From contig NC_015186.1 of the NCBI RefSeq assembly GCF_000202835.1, positions 3,685,412 through 3,749,411 of the forward strand: 64,000 nucleotides of DNA. Direction: 5' to 3'. This document shows positions 48,349 to 56,645 of the stretch, piece by piece. The notes beneath the pieces are model-generated. The model did not search any database and was not told the DNA's origin. It was given only the letters and a program-made list of their open reading frames with translations. This stretch comes from Acidiphilium multivorum AIU301 (lineage in GTDB: Bacteria; Pseudomonadota; Alphaproteobacteria; Acetobacterales; Acetobacteraceae). The first letter of the stretch is position 1; the number at the start of each line of letters is the position of its first letter. A program made the position numbers and the translations under genes.

Positions 48349-48631
48349 GCCTTCGGGCGGCGAGGATGCCGCCTGGCAGCGGCTTGACAAGTTCCTGTTC
48401 CATGCGCGCTTCGTCAAAACCCGCGGCGTTGCGGCGCGACTGGTCGCGGCCGGCGGGGTGCGGATCAACCGCCAGATCACCGAAAAGCCACACGCGCGGC
48501 TGCGCCCCGGTGATGTGCTGACCCTCGCCCTGCCGCAGGGCGTTCAGGTCGTGCGCGTGGTCGCGCTCGGCGCGCGGCGCGGCCCGGCCGCCGAGGCGCG
48601 CCGGCTCTACGAGGTTGTTGCAGAGGACTGA
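48335..48631 (+). CDS. S4-domain RNA-binding protein (HslR-like)
   Basis: A 98-residue protein that is essentially one S4 domain: [40 protein letters not shown] and DVLTLAL. Such proteins recycle stalled 50S subunits carrying peptidyl-tRNA under heat stress. The GTG start at 48335 lies 14 bases inside the helicase gene end; no in-frame ATG is available before the domain. Confidence 0.85.
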   Translation: MPPPEPSGGEDAAWQRLDKFLFHARFVKTRGVAARLVAAGGVRINRQITEKPHARLRPGDVLTLALPQGVQVVRVVALGARRGPAAEARRLYEVVAED

Positions 48632-48708
48632 TGCGGGTTGGCGCCTTGCGCTGGCCGGCCGTTGGGGGCATATCGCCGGTCGATCCATCCCATGCTCAGG
48701 AGTGCCCG

Positions 48709-49041
48709 ATGACCTATGTGGTCACCGAAAACTGCATCAAGTGCAAGTACATGGACTGCGTCGAGGTCTGTCCGGTTGACTGCTTCTATGCCGGCGAGAA
48801 CATGCTGGTGATCCATCCGGACGAATGCATCGACTGCGGCGTGTGCGAACCGGAATGCCCGGCCGAGGCGATCGTGCCGGATTCGGACGGCAAGGCATCC
48901 GCCTGGATCGAGAAGAACCGCGAATTTGCCACCCTCTGGCCGAACATGACCCGCAAGGGCACGCCGCCGGCGGATGCCGATGAGTGGAAGGATCGCGACG
49001 GCAAGGCCGAACTGTTCTCGCCTGAACCGCACAAGGACTGA
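48709..49041 (+). CDS. fdxA: FdxA, 7Fe ferredoxin
   Basis: A 110-residue ferredoxin. The first cluster motif is [17 protein letters not shown], with the spacing of a [3Fe-4S]/[4Fe-4S] protein, and the second is [12 protein letters not shown]. The N-terminus [17 protein letters not shown] and the C-terminal [20 protein letters not shown] are typical of alphaproteobacterial FdxA. The ATG at 48709 has CAGGAG upstream. Confidence 0.95.
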   Translation: MTYVVTENCIKCKYMDCVEVCPVDCFYAGENMLVIHPDECIDCGVCEPECPAEAIVPDSDGKASAWIEKNREFATLWPNMTRKGTPPADADEWKDRDGKAELFSPEPHKD

Positions 49042-49050
49042 AGCCGTCCG

Positions 49051-49080
49051 CGCCGCCGGCGTTCACGCCGGGGCGGATTT
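49051..49080 (+). terminator. Possible weak terminator after fdxA
   Basis: A GC-rich hairpin, CCGCCGGCG with CGCCGGGGCGG around TTCA, is followed by ATTTGTGG. The stem has a mismatch and the T-run is short. Confidence 0.4.
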
Positions 49081-49163
49081 GTGGTATGCATGTTGATCCG
49101 GCATCCCCGCCGGCGCTTGAGTGGCGCAACGCGCCCCCGATCGCTTCGCTATCGAGGTTCAGC

Positions 49164-49964
49164 ATGAAACGACCCGCTTCAACCGATCCGGCCGGAGCCG
49201 GTGCGGACGTCAGAAGCAGTGCCAAGGCGACGACCCGCGCGAAGACGGCCATGAAGGCCGCCGCCGCGTCCGGCTCGCCGTCCGACAGCCCGGCGCCGCG
49301 CCGCGCCGCCAGAACCGCCGCCGAACCCCAGGCGGCCAAGACCGAGAAGGACTCACAGCCCGATATGGCCAGCCCGAATACCGCCCAGACCGCCCCTCAG
49401 CCCGCCGAAGCCGAACGCGACACCCTGCCGCCGCCAGGGCCGCGCCCCGTGCTGCCGCAGCGCGCGATCGCCAAGGCCGAAACCTTCAAGCCCGGCGATC
49501 ACGTCGTCTACCCAACCCATGGCGTGGGCAAGGTGGAGCGCATCGCCGCCGAGGAGATTGCCGGACAGAAGCTGGAACTGATCCACATCACCTTCGATGA
49601 GAACCGCATGACGCTGCGTGTGCCGGTAAACAAGGCGCGCACGGCGGGTCTGCGCAAGCTCTCCAGCCGCAAGCAGTTCGACGAGGTGCTCGCCACCCTC
49701 AAGGGCCGCGCCCGGGTGAAGCGCACCATGTGGTCGCGCCGGGCGCAGGAATACGAGGCGAAGATCAATTCCGGCGACCCGATGGCGATTGCCGAGGTGG
49801 TGCGCGACCTGCACCGCAATGCCGGCCAGCCGGACCAGAGCTTCTCCGAACGGCAGATCTTCGAGCAGGCGCTCGACCGGCTTGCCGCCGAATACGGCGC
49901 GCTCGAGGGGCTCGACAAGCAGGGTGCCATCGACAAGCTGCTCGACTTCCTGAAGACCGAGTGA
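49164..49964 (+). CDS. carD: CarD-family RNA-polymerase-binding regulator with long N-terminal tail
   Basis: A 266-residue protein. The RNA-polymerase interaction domain starts near residue 108 (FKPGDHVVYPTHGVGKVERI; LELIHITFDENRMTLRVPVN) and the C-terminal helical DNA-binding part ends DKQGAIDKLLDFLKTE. The first hundred residues are a basic, Ala/Ser/Pro-rich, probably disordered tail (TRAKTAMKAAAASGSPSDSP) longer than in ordinary CarD. GAGG precedes the ATG at 49164; an internal ATG at 49365 would give a more usual length. Likely affects promoter-complex stability. Confidence 0.88.
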   Translation: MKRPASTDPAGAGADVRSSAKATTRAKTAMKAAAASGSPSDSPAPRRAARTAAEPQAAKTEKDSQPDMASPNTAQTAPQPAEAERDTLPPPGPRPVLPQRAIAKAETFKPGDHVVYPTHGVGKVERIAAEEIAGQKLELIHITFDENRMTLRVPVNKARTAGLRKLSSRKQFDEVLATLKGRARVKRTMWSRRAQEYEAKINSGDPMAIAEVVRDLHRNAGQPDQSFSERQIFEQALDRLAAEYGALEGLDKQGAIDKLLDFLKTE

Positions 49965-50033
49965 GCCGAGCCGGCCGGTCCCGACACCGGCCGGAGCGCA
50001 ATTAGGACTGATTTCCAGAAAAATCCCGACACG

Positions 50034-50071
50034 GCGCCGGCCGGAGTTTTGCTCCGGCCGGCGCTTTGTTT
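50034..50071 (+). terminator. Intrinsic terminator after carD
   Basis: GCGCCGGCCGGAG and CTCCGGCCGGCGC form a perfect 13-bp stem around TTTTG. The stem is followed by TTTGTTT. Clear rho-independent terminator between carD and mntH. Confidence 0.9.
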
Positions 50072-50121
50072 AAGGGCGCTCGCGCGATCGCACGCCTCTT
50101 CAAAATTTTGCCTGCTGCCCT

Positions 50122-50143
50122 ATATATAGCCTTGGCTACATTT
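50122..50143 (+). promoter_or_regulatory. Candidate MntR operator upstream of mntH
   Basis: TAGCC-TT-GGCTA (50127-50138), flanked by AT-rich arms, matches on the other strand the core of the Escherichia coli MntR box (TAGCAAAGGCTA, with one base changed). It lies just 28 bases before the mntH start and overlaps TATATATA. Mn(II)-dependent repression is the natural inference; no regulator gene is nearby. Confidence 0.65.
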
Positions 50144-50165
50144 TCATGGGTGGGCTTCGATTGCG

Positions 50166-51467
50166 GTGAGCGACCTTGTTTCCCGGCCTGGGCTGAGCGA
50201 ACGAACGGCACGCGCCGTCGCGGACCGGCTGGCCGGGCGCGCCGGATGGCGTAACCCGCTGATCTTTGCCGGGCCCGCGGTTGTCGCCTCGATCGCCTAT
50301 ATGGATCCCGGCAATTTCGCGACGAACATCCAGGCGGGCGCGCGCTATGGCTATGACCTGCTCTGGGTCGTGCTGCTCGCCAGCCTGATTGCGATGCTGT
50401 TCCAGGGCCTGTCTGCCCGGCTCGGGATCGTCACCGGGCGGAATCTCGCCGAACTCTGCCGCGACACGCTGCCGCCGGCGCTGACCATCCCGATGTGGAT
50501 CATCAGCGAGATCGCCGCCATGGCGACCGATCTTGCCGAGTTTCTTGGCGGTGCCATCGGCATCGCGCTGCTCGCGCATTTGCCGCTGATGGCGGGCATG
50601 GCGATTACAGGGATCGTGACCTACGGTATTTTGCTCCTCGACCGGCGCGGCTTTCGGCCGATGGAACTGGTGATCGGCGCGCTCGTGGGCGTCATCGCGC
50701 TCTGCTATCTCGCCGAGTTGCTGATCGTGCCGGTTCACTGGCGGCAGGCAGCGCTGCATACGGTGCTGCCCTCCCTGCCGGATGCCGAGGCGCTGACGAT
50801 CGCGGTCGGCATCGTCGGCGCCACGGTAATGCCGCACGCGCTGTTCCTGCATTCCGGCCTCTCCGGCGCGCGGGTGGCGCCGCAGGATGCGGCGCAGCGC
50901 CGGCGGCTGGTGCGTTATTCCAATATCGAGGTGCTCGCGGCGCTCGGGGTCGCCGGGCTGGTGAACATGGCGATGGTGGCGATGGCCGCCGGCGCCTTCC
51001 ATCCGGCGCATCAGGGGATCGCCGAGATCGGCGAGGCCTATCGCACGCTCTCGCCGCTGCTCGGCGCCGGTGCCGCGGTGATCTTCCTGATCTCGCTGCT
51101 GGCCTCCGGCGTGTCGTCCTCCGTAGTGGGCACGCTGGCGGGGCAGATGGTGATGCAGGGATTTGTCGGTTTTTCGATCCCGATCTGGCTTCGCCGGGCG
51201 CTGACCATGATCCCCGGCTTCGTGGTGATCGGCCTCGGCGTGAACCCGACACGAGCGCTGGTGCTCAGCCAGGTGGTGCTGAGCCTGGCGCTGCCGGTGC
51301 CGATGCTGGCATTGCTGTGGTTTTCCACACGGCGGGCGCTGATGGGCGCGCTCGCGGTGCGCGGGATCACCGCCATCGCCGCGATCGGTGGCGCCATCGT
51401 GATCCTCGGACTCAACGTCATTCTGCTCCTGCAGATCTTCGGCGTGAACGTGCCGCTGCCGGGCTAG
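50166..51467 (+). CDS. mntH: MntH, NRAMP-family Mn(II)/proton symporter
   Basis: A 433-residue transporter with about eleven membrane helices. The metal site motifs are present: AYMDPGNFATNIQAGARYGY in helix 1 and GATVMPHALFLHSGLSGARV in helix 6. Other helices such as MWIISEIAAMATDLAEFLGG and IFLISLLASGVSSSVVGTLA are typical. GTG start at 50166. Its TAG overlaps the livF stop on the other strand (51464-51467, CTAG), so the two genes are convergent without spacer. Confidence 0.95.
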   Translation: MSDLVSRPGLSERTARAVADRLAGRAGWRNPLIFAGPAVVASIAYMDPGNFATNIQAGARYGYDLLWVVLLASLIAMLFQGLSARLGIVTGRNLAELCRDTLPPALTIPMWIISEIAAMATDLAEFLGGAIGIALLAHLPLMAGMAITGIVTYGILLLDRRGFRPMELVIGALVGVIALCYLAELLIVPVHWRQAALHTVLPSLPDAEALTIAVGIVGATVMPHALFLHSGLSGARVAPQDAAQRRRLVRYSNIEVLAALGVAGLVNMAMVAMAAGAFHPAHQGIAEIGEAYRTLSPLLGAGAAVIFLISLLASGVSSSVVGTLAGQMVMQGFVGFSIPIWLRRALTMIPGFVVIGLGVNPTRALVLSQVVLSLALPVPMLALLWFSTRRALMGALAVRGITAIAAIGGAIVILGLNVILLLQIFGVNVPLPG

Positions 51468-52201
51468 TTTTCCTCCACCTGCAGCTCGCCGAGATAGGCC
51501 TCCCGGATCGCCGGGTTGGCGGCGAGGTCTGCGGCGGGGCCTGAGAGCACGACCCGCCCGGTCTGCAGCACGTAGCCGCGGCTGGCGATTTGCAGCGCCA
51601 TGTGGGCGTTCTGCTCGACCATGAAGATGGCCACACCCTGGCGGTTGATGGTCTGGATGATGCCGAACACGATCTCGACGAAGCGCGGCGAGAGGCCCAT
51701 CGAGGGTTCGTCCATGCAGATCAGCGCCGGGCGGGCCATCAGTGCGCGGCCGATCGCGACCATCTGTTGCTCGCCGCCCGACAGCGTGCCGGCGAGCTGG
51801 TGGCGGCGTTCCTTCACGCGGGGGAACAGCTCATAGACACGTTCGAGATCCTCGTCGAATTCCGGGCCGCGCTTGCGCGTATAGGCGCCCATTTCGAGAT
51901 TCTCGTAGACCGTCATGCGCGGGAACAGTCGCCGCGCCTCCAGCACCGGGGCGATGCCGCGCCTGACCCGCTCCGAGGTGCTGAGCCGGTTGATCGGCGC
52001 GCCGCGGAAGCGCACCTCGCCTTGGGAAGGGGTGACCGTGCCCATGATCGTCTTCATCGTGGTCGACTTGCCGCTGGCATTGCCGCCGAGCAGCACCACG
52101 ATGTCGTCCGGCGCGACCGAATAGTCGACGCCCTTGAGCACGTGCAGGTCGCCGTAATGGGTGTGCACGCCGGCGAATTCGAGCAGGGTTTCCTCAGGCA
52201 T
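51464..52201 (-). CDS. livF: LivF, branched-chain amino acid ABC transporter ATPase
   Basis: A 245-residue ABC ATPase. Walker A is LLGGNASGKSTTMKTIMG (a Gly-Gly-Asn-Ala variant). The signature is LSGGEQQMVAIGRALMARPA and Walker B is LICMDEPSMGLSP. The N-terminus FAGVHTHYGDLHVLKGVDYS fits LivF. The start overlaps the end of livMG by 8 bases. Confidence 0.95.
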   Translation of the reverse strand: MPEETLLEFAGVHTHYGDLHVLKGVDYSVAPDDIVVLLGGNASGKSTTMKTIMGTVTPSQGEVRFRGAPINRLSTSERVRRGIAPVLEARRLFPRMTVYENLEMGAYTRKRGPEFDEDLERVYELFPRVKERRHQLAGTLSGGEQQMVAIGRALMARPALICMDEPSMGLSPRFVEIVFGIIQTINRQGVAIFMVEQNAHMALQIASRGYVLQTGRVVLSGPAADLAANPAIREAYLGELQVEEN

Positions 52202-54176
52202 CGACCACGCCCCGGCCGATATAGGCCTCGATCACCGCCTCGTTCCGCCGCACCTCGTCGGCCCGTCCCTCGGCGAGTTTCTCGCCATGGTCGAGGACGA
52301 TCACGTTGTCGGCGAGGCGGGTGACGACATCGAGCTTGTGCTCCACCAGCAGGACAGTGAGGCCGAAATCGCGGAAGGCGGCGATCTGTTCGGCGAGTTC
52401 GAGGCTTTCCGCCGGGTTCATGCCCGCCGTCGGCTCGTCGAGCATCAGCAGGCGCGGGCGGGAGGCGAGCGCGCGGGCGATCTCGACACGGCGGCGATTG
52501 GCGTAGGAGAGTTGCGCCACGCCTTGGTCGATCCGCGGCACCAGGCGGTTGCCGAACATCGCCAGCAGTTCGAGCACGAATTCGCGCGCTTCGCGTTCCT
52601 CGGCGCGCACGCGGGGCAGGCCGAGCACCGCCCCGGCCGCGCCGGAGGAGAGATGCGTGTGCTGGCCGATCAGCACGTTTTCCATCACCGTGAGGTTGGG
52701 GAACAGGCGGATGTTCTGGAAGGTGCGGGCGACGCCGGCGCGCAGCACCTGGTCTGGCCGCAGGCCAAGCAGGTCGCGCCCGGCGAAGCGCACTACGCCG
52801 GCGGAGGGTTTCACGAGGCCGGTGATGCTGTTGAACAGGGTGGATTTGCCCGAGCCATTCGGCCCGATCACGGCGACGATGCTGCCGGGCGGGACATCGA
52901 GCGAGACCGATTTCAGCGCGGTCAGCCCGCCGAATTTCACGGTGAGGTCGCGGATTTCGAGCGCGGCGGGCCGTGCGTCGGCGGTGGTTTCGGCGAGCCC
53001 GGCGCGCAGCCTGGCCACGGCCGGGGCGGCGCCGCGGGAGACGGCGGCGTCCTGCTGCTCATAGCTCAGCCGCACCTCGTTCCGGCCGACCGGAACGAGG
53101 CCGTCGCGCCGGTAGAGCATCATGGTCACCAGAATGATGCCGAAGATTAGTTCCGAGGCCGAGGTGAGCTCGAGATTTTGCAGGAAAGGCGAATGGATCG
53201 CGTTGCCGAGCCCCTGCACCCAGCCGGACAGGGCGGGCAGGAACCAGGCCTGCAGCAGTTCTAGCAGCACCGCGCCGAGAATGGCGCCCCAGACGCTCGC
53301 GAGGCCGCCAAGCACGATCATCACCAGCACCATGATCGAGACCGGCAGGTCGAACATGTCCGGCGTCGCGGTCTGCAGCTTGGCGATGTAGAACGTGCCG
53401 GTCATGCCGGCGAACCCGGCGCCCATGGCGAAGGCGAGCAGCTTCAGCCGCGTGGTGTGCACGCCCATTGCGCTGGCGGCGATCTCGTCCTCGCGCACCG
53501 CCATCCAGGCCCGGCCGATCCGCGAGGGTTTCAGCCGCAGCGAGATGAAGAGCAGCAGCAGCACGAGGCCAAGGCCGACGTAATAATAAGGTGTCGCGTT
53601 AATGCCGAAGCGGTAGCCGAACAGCACCGGCGGGCCGACGCCGTTCAGCCCCTCGGCGCCGTTGGTGAGCGAGGACCAGTTGCGCGCGACGATCGGCACG
53701 ATCTCGCCGAAGCCGAGGGTGACGATGGCGAGATAGTCGCCCTTCAGCCGCAGGGTCGGCGCGCCGAACGCCATGCCGAAACAGGCGGCGATGACGGCGG
53801 AGGCCGGCAGCATCAGCCAGAAGGGGAAGGTGAAATGCACCGTCGCCGCCGCACCCGCGCCGAGTTTCGCGACGAAGCCGATCGCTGCGAGCGGCGCCCA
53901 GGCCGCGCTCCAGTGCGGGTGGAGCTGGAACGAGTTCAGGATGCCATAGGCATAGGCGCCAATGGCGAAGAACGCGGCGTAGCCGAGATCGAGCAGGCCG
54001 GTGAAACCGACCACGATGTTCAGCCCGAGCGCCAGTGCGGCATAGGCGCAGCTATTGGCCGCGACGTCGATATTCGCCTGGCCGATGCCGAGGAAGGGCA
54101 GCAGCAGAAGCACCATCAGCAGGGCGGCGAACAGCGCCTGGCGCTGGCGGGGCGAGAGCAGGGCGAGGCGCTTCAT
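52194..54176 (-). CDS. livMG: LivM-LivG fusion: permease and ATPase of branched-chain amino acid ABC transporter
   Basis: A single 660-residue chain. Residues about 1-360 are a LivM permease (ALALGLNIVVGFTGLLDLGY; RLKGDYLAIVTLGFGEIVPI; MGVHTTRLKLLAFAMGAGFA). After a linker of about 40 residues, residues 405-655 are a LivG ATPase with Walker A VIGPNGSGKSTLFNSITG, signature-region QLSYANRRRVEIARALASRP and Walker B LMLDEPTAGMNPAE. Both halves look complete, so this is a fusion and not a frameshift. It sits between livH and livF in one operon. Confidence 0.93.
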   Translation of the reverse strand: MKRLALLSPRQRQALFAALLMVLLLLPFLGIGQANIDVAANSCAYAALALGLNIVVGFTGLLDLGYAAFFAIGAYAYGILNSFQLHPHWSAAWAPLAAIGFVAKLGAGAAATVHFTFPFWLMLPASAVIAACFGMAFGAPTLRLKGDYLAIVTLGFGEIVPIVARNWSSLTNGAEGLNGVGPPVLFGYRFGINATPYYYVGLGLVLLLLFISLRLKPSRIGRAWMAVREDEIAASAMGVHTTRLKLLAFAMGAGFAGMTGTFYIAKLQTATPDMFDLPVSIMVLVMIVLGGLASVWGAILGAVLLELLQAWFLPALSGWVQGLGNAIHSPFLQNLELTSASELIFGIILVTMMLYRRDGLVPVGRNEVRLSYEQQDAAVSRGAAPAVARLRAGLAETTADARPAALEIRDLTVKFGGLTALKSVSLDVPPGSIVAVIGPNGSGKSTLFNSITGLVKPSAGVVRFAGRDLLGLRPDQVLRAGVARTFQNIRLFPNLTVMENVLIGQHTHLSSGAAGAVLGLPRVRAEEREAREFVLELLAMFGNRLVPRIDQGVAQLSYANRRRVEIARALASRPRLLMLDEPTAGMNPAESLELAEQIAAFRDFGLTVLLVEHKLDVVTRLADNVIVLDHGEKLAEGRADEVRRNEAVIEAYIGRGVVDA

Positions 54177-54182
54177 CGCCGC

Positions 54183-55112
54183 CTACGAGCGGTTGGGCGC
54201 CTGCGCGCCGAGCAGGCCGGCCGGGCGGAAGACCAGCGTGAGGATCAGGATCGAGAAGATGATCACATCGGCCCATTTCGCGGCGATGTACTGGCTGCCG
54301 ATCGTCTCGATCAGGCCGATGAGGAGGCCGCCGACCATCGCCCCCGGCACGTTGCCGATGCCGCCGAGCACGGCGGCGGTAAAGGCGCGCAGACCCGCGG
54401 TGTAGCCGATGCTGTACTGGGTGAAATTGTAGTACAGGCCAAAGATCATCCCGGCGGCGCCGGCCAGGGCGGAGCCGGCGAAGAAGGCGATCATCACCAC
54501 CTGATCGACCTCCACACCCATCATCCGCGCGGCCTCGGCATCCTGGGCGACGGCGCGCATCGCCTTGCCGAGGCGCGAACGCCTGACGAACAGGTTCAGC
54601 CCCCACATCAGCACTGCCGCGACGATCCAGATGATCACCGCCTTGAGGCGGATCGTCACCCCGCCGAGATGGTAGTCGATGCTCGGCATCGGGTCGGGGT
54701 AGTTCAGCGCCTGGGCGTTGGTCAGCAGCAGCACGACGTTGAACAGGATGTAGGAGACGCCGATCGTGGTGATCATCGCCATCGGCCCGCGCACGTTGCG
54801 CATCGGCCGCAGCGTGTAGCGCTCGATCGCGACGCCGAGCACGCCGGAGGTCACCATCGTCACCGCGAGGGCGGCGAGCAGCGAGAGCACCAGCGGGGCG
54901 CCGTGCAGCACCACCGCCTGGCCCTGCAGGCCGAACCATTGCAGCACGATGAGGCCAACGAACGCTCCCACCATGAAGACGTTGAAATGCGCGAAATTGA
55001 TCAGCTCGAGAATGCCGTAGACAAGGGTGAACCCGAGTGCCAGCAGCGCGTACATCGCCCCCAGGCTCAGCCCGTTGACGAGCTGCTGGAGAAAAACCGC
55101 CATTCCGGTCAT
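54183..55112 (-). CDS. livH: LivH, branched-chain amino acid ABC transporter permease
   Basis: A 309-residue polytopic membrane protein. Signatures are FLQQLVNGLSLGAMYALLAL, GFTLVYGILELINFAHFNVF, the coupling region RAVAQDAEAARMMGVEVDQV and GLRAFTAAVLGGIGNVPGAM. It lies 6 bases upstream of livMG and 10 bases downstream of the binding-protein gene in the same operon. Confidence 0.95.
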   Translation of the reverse strand: MTGMAVFLQQLVNGLSLGAMYALLALGFTLVYGILELINFAHFNVFMVGAFVGLIVLQWFGLQGQAVVLHGAPLVLSLLAALAVTMVTSGVLGVAIERYTLRPMRNVRGPMAMITTIGVSYILFNVVLLLTNAQALNYPDPMPSIDYHLGGVTIRLKAVIIWIVAAVLMWGLNLFVRRSRLGKAMRAVAQDAEAARMMGVEVDQVVMIAFFAGSALAGAAGMIFGLYYNFTQYSIGYTAGLRAFTAAVLGGIGNVPGAMVGGLLIGLIETIGSQYIAAKWADVIIFSILILTLVFRPAGLLGAQAPNRS

Positions 55113-55122
55113 GGGCGCCGCG

Positions 55123-56358
55123 TCAGTGCTGCGGCGCCACGCCGACGTATCGCATCTGCTTGTTCAGGTCCCCGAGCGGGGCGGACTTGTCCTGGTGGAA
55201 CTGGAACACGGCAACGATGTGGCTGGTCATGTCGCCATACTTGTCGAAGCTGATCGGCCCCTGCAAGCCGTTGACATGCACGGTCGCGATCGCGTCGCGG
55301 ACATTGGCGGCGGTGAGCGGCTTTCCTGCCTTCTGTACCGCCTTGATGCCGGCGATGGCGACGAGGGCGGCGTCATAGGCGGTGATGGCGTAGTCGTCCG
55401 GCGCGACGCCGTAGGTTTTCGTATAAAGCTTGACCCAGTTCGCCAGCTTCGGGTCATCGACCACATGCGGCGAGGCATTGGTGCCATACCAGCCCTCGGC
55501 GGCGGGGAAACCGGCGGCCGTCATCATTTCGGGGCTCAGGATGCCGTCGCCGCCGCCTTTGATCACGTGCGGAATGATCTGGTAGCTCTGCTTCACCAGC
55601 TTCACGCCGGCCTGCATCGTGCCGCCGTAATAGAGCGAGGCGGTCTTGGTCGCGGCAATCTTGGTGAGCACGGCGGAATAGTCGGCGGCCTTGGGGTCGA
55701 GCCGGTCGCGGCCGAGGACCTTGATGCCCTTCTTCTTCGCCTGGGCTTCGAAGGCGTTGGCGAGGCCGACGCCGTAGGCGCCGCTGTCATCGAGGATGTA
55801 GACGCTCTTCACCTTCAGGACCTCGGCATAGAAATTCGCCATGTTCGGGCCCTGATAGGCATCGGTCGTCACGGTGCGGAAATAGATCGGCTTGCCGCCC
55901 GGATCGAACTCGCCGGCATAGGCCGGATTGGTGATGTCGGGCGCGGTGGACGAGGGGGTGATGGTCGCGAGATTGGCCATCGAGAGGATTGGCGCCATCG
56001 CCTTGCCGGAGCCGCTCATCTCGGGGCCGACATTGGCAAGCACCGTGCGCGTGCCGGCCAGTTTGCGCGCGTTGGTGGCGGCCTGGGCCGGGTCGTACTG
56101 GCCGGCAGTCGCGGTCGCGTTGTTCAGGATCATCGGCTCGAGGCGGATGTCGCCGAGTTCGCCGCTCTGGTTGGCGAGCTTGATGGCGAGCTGCGCGCCG
56201 TGAAGAATGAGGTGCGCGGCCTCGGCATCGGCGCCCGTCAGCGGCAGCGTAATCCCGATGTGATAGACCTTGTCCGCCGCCAGGGCGATGGGACTTGCTG
56301 AGGCGAGGATGAATGTTCCCGCCGCTCCACGCAGAGCTTTGCGCCTTGATAGTGCCAT
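55123..56358 (-). CDS. livK: LivK-type periplasmic binding protein
   Basis: A 411-residue substrate-binding protein for the Liv transporter. A Tat-like signal (LSRRKALRGAAGTFILASAS) precedes YHIGITLPLTGADAEAAHLI. YILDDSGAYGVGLANAFEAQ and DDYAITAYDAALVAIAGIKA are typical of the family. The ATG at 56358 follows AAGGAC. First gene of livK-livH-livMG-livF, with its promoter in the 110 bases upstream. Substrate could be leucine/isoleucine/valine or another amino acid or amide. Confidence 0.9.
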   Translation of the reverse strand: MALSRRKALRGAAGTFILASASPIALAADKVYHIGITLPLTGADAEAAHLILHGAQLAIKLANQSGELGDIRLEPMILNNATATAGQYDPAQAATNARKLAGTRTVLANVGPEMSGSGKAMAPILSMANLATITPSSTAPDITNPAYAGEFDPGGKPIYFRTVTTDAYQGPNMANFYAEVLKVKSVYILDDSGAYGVGLANAFEAQAKKKGIKVLGRDRLDPKAADYSAVLTKIAATKTASLYYGGTMQAGVKLVKQSYQIIPHVIKGGGDGILSPEMMTAAGFPAAEGWYGTNASPHVVDDPKLANWVKLYTKTYGVAPDDYAITAYDAALVAIAGIKAVQKAGKPLTAANVRDAIATVHVNGLQGPISFDKYGDMTSHIVAVFQFHQDKSAPLGDLNKQMRYVGVAPQH

Positions 56359-56469
56359 TGGTCCCGTCCTTCTTGCTTTTGTGAGATAGCTGCCATGCGC
56401 AAGGTAAACAGCTCGTGAGCGAAGGCAAGTGTTTTTTGGCTCCTCCACCGCGTCGCCGGCAACTGCCGC

Positions 56470-56497
56470 AAAAAAAATGGCGGCCACGAGGCCGCCA
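56470..56497 (-). terminator. Intrinsic terminator upstream of livK
   Basis: Minus-strand hairpin TGGCGGC/GCCGCCA with a six-base loop, immediately followed by eight T residues. It would end transcription coming from the btuB-like gene before livK. Confidence 0.88.
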
Positions 56498-56519
56498 AGT
56501 TTAGGGAGGAAACGTCCAA

Positions 56520-56550
56520 GAAAGCAGACAAACGACTGATCGTTTGCTGC
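56520..56550 (-). terminator. Second hairpin after the TonB receptor gene
   Basis: On the minus strand GCAGCAAACGA, loop TCAG, then TCGTTTG and CTGC with one bulged base, followed by TTTCTT. Stem quality is good and the T-run short, so it may be the primary terminator for the receptor gene, with the stronger one 30 bases further on. Confidence 0.6.
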
Positions 56551-56645
56551 GTCGCACTATATGGCGGAATCGCTTTCCCGTTCAAGAATTTTGTGCGCCG
56601 CAGCATATGTATTTCATGAATATGTCTTATGCGGTGAGCAAAGGT

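Noticed and set aside
53457..55253. Long plus-strand frame opposite livMG and livH
   Set aside because: Antisense to unmistakable transporter genes; the product is His/Glu/Arg-rich and matches no family.
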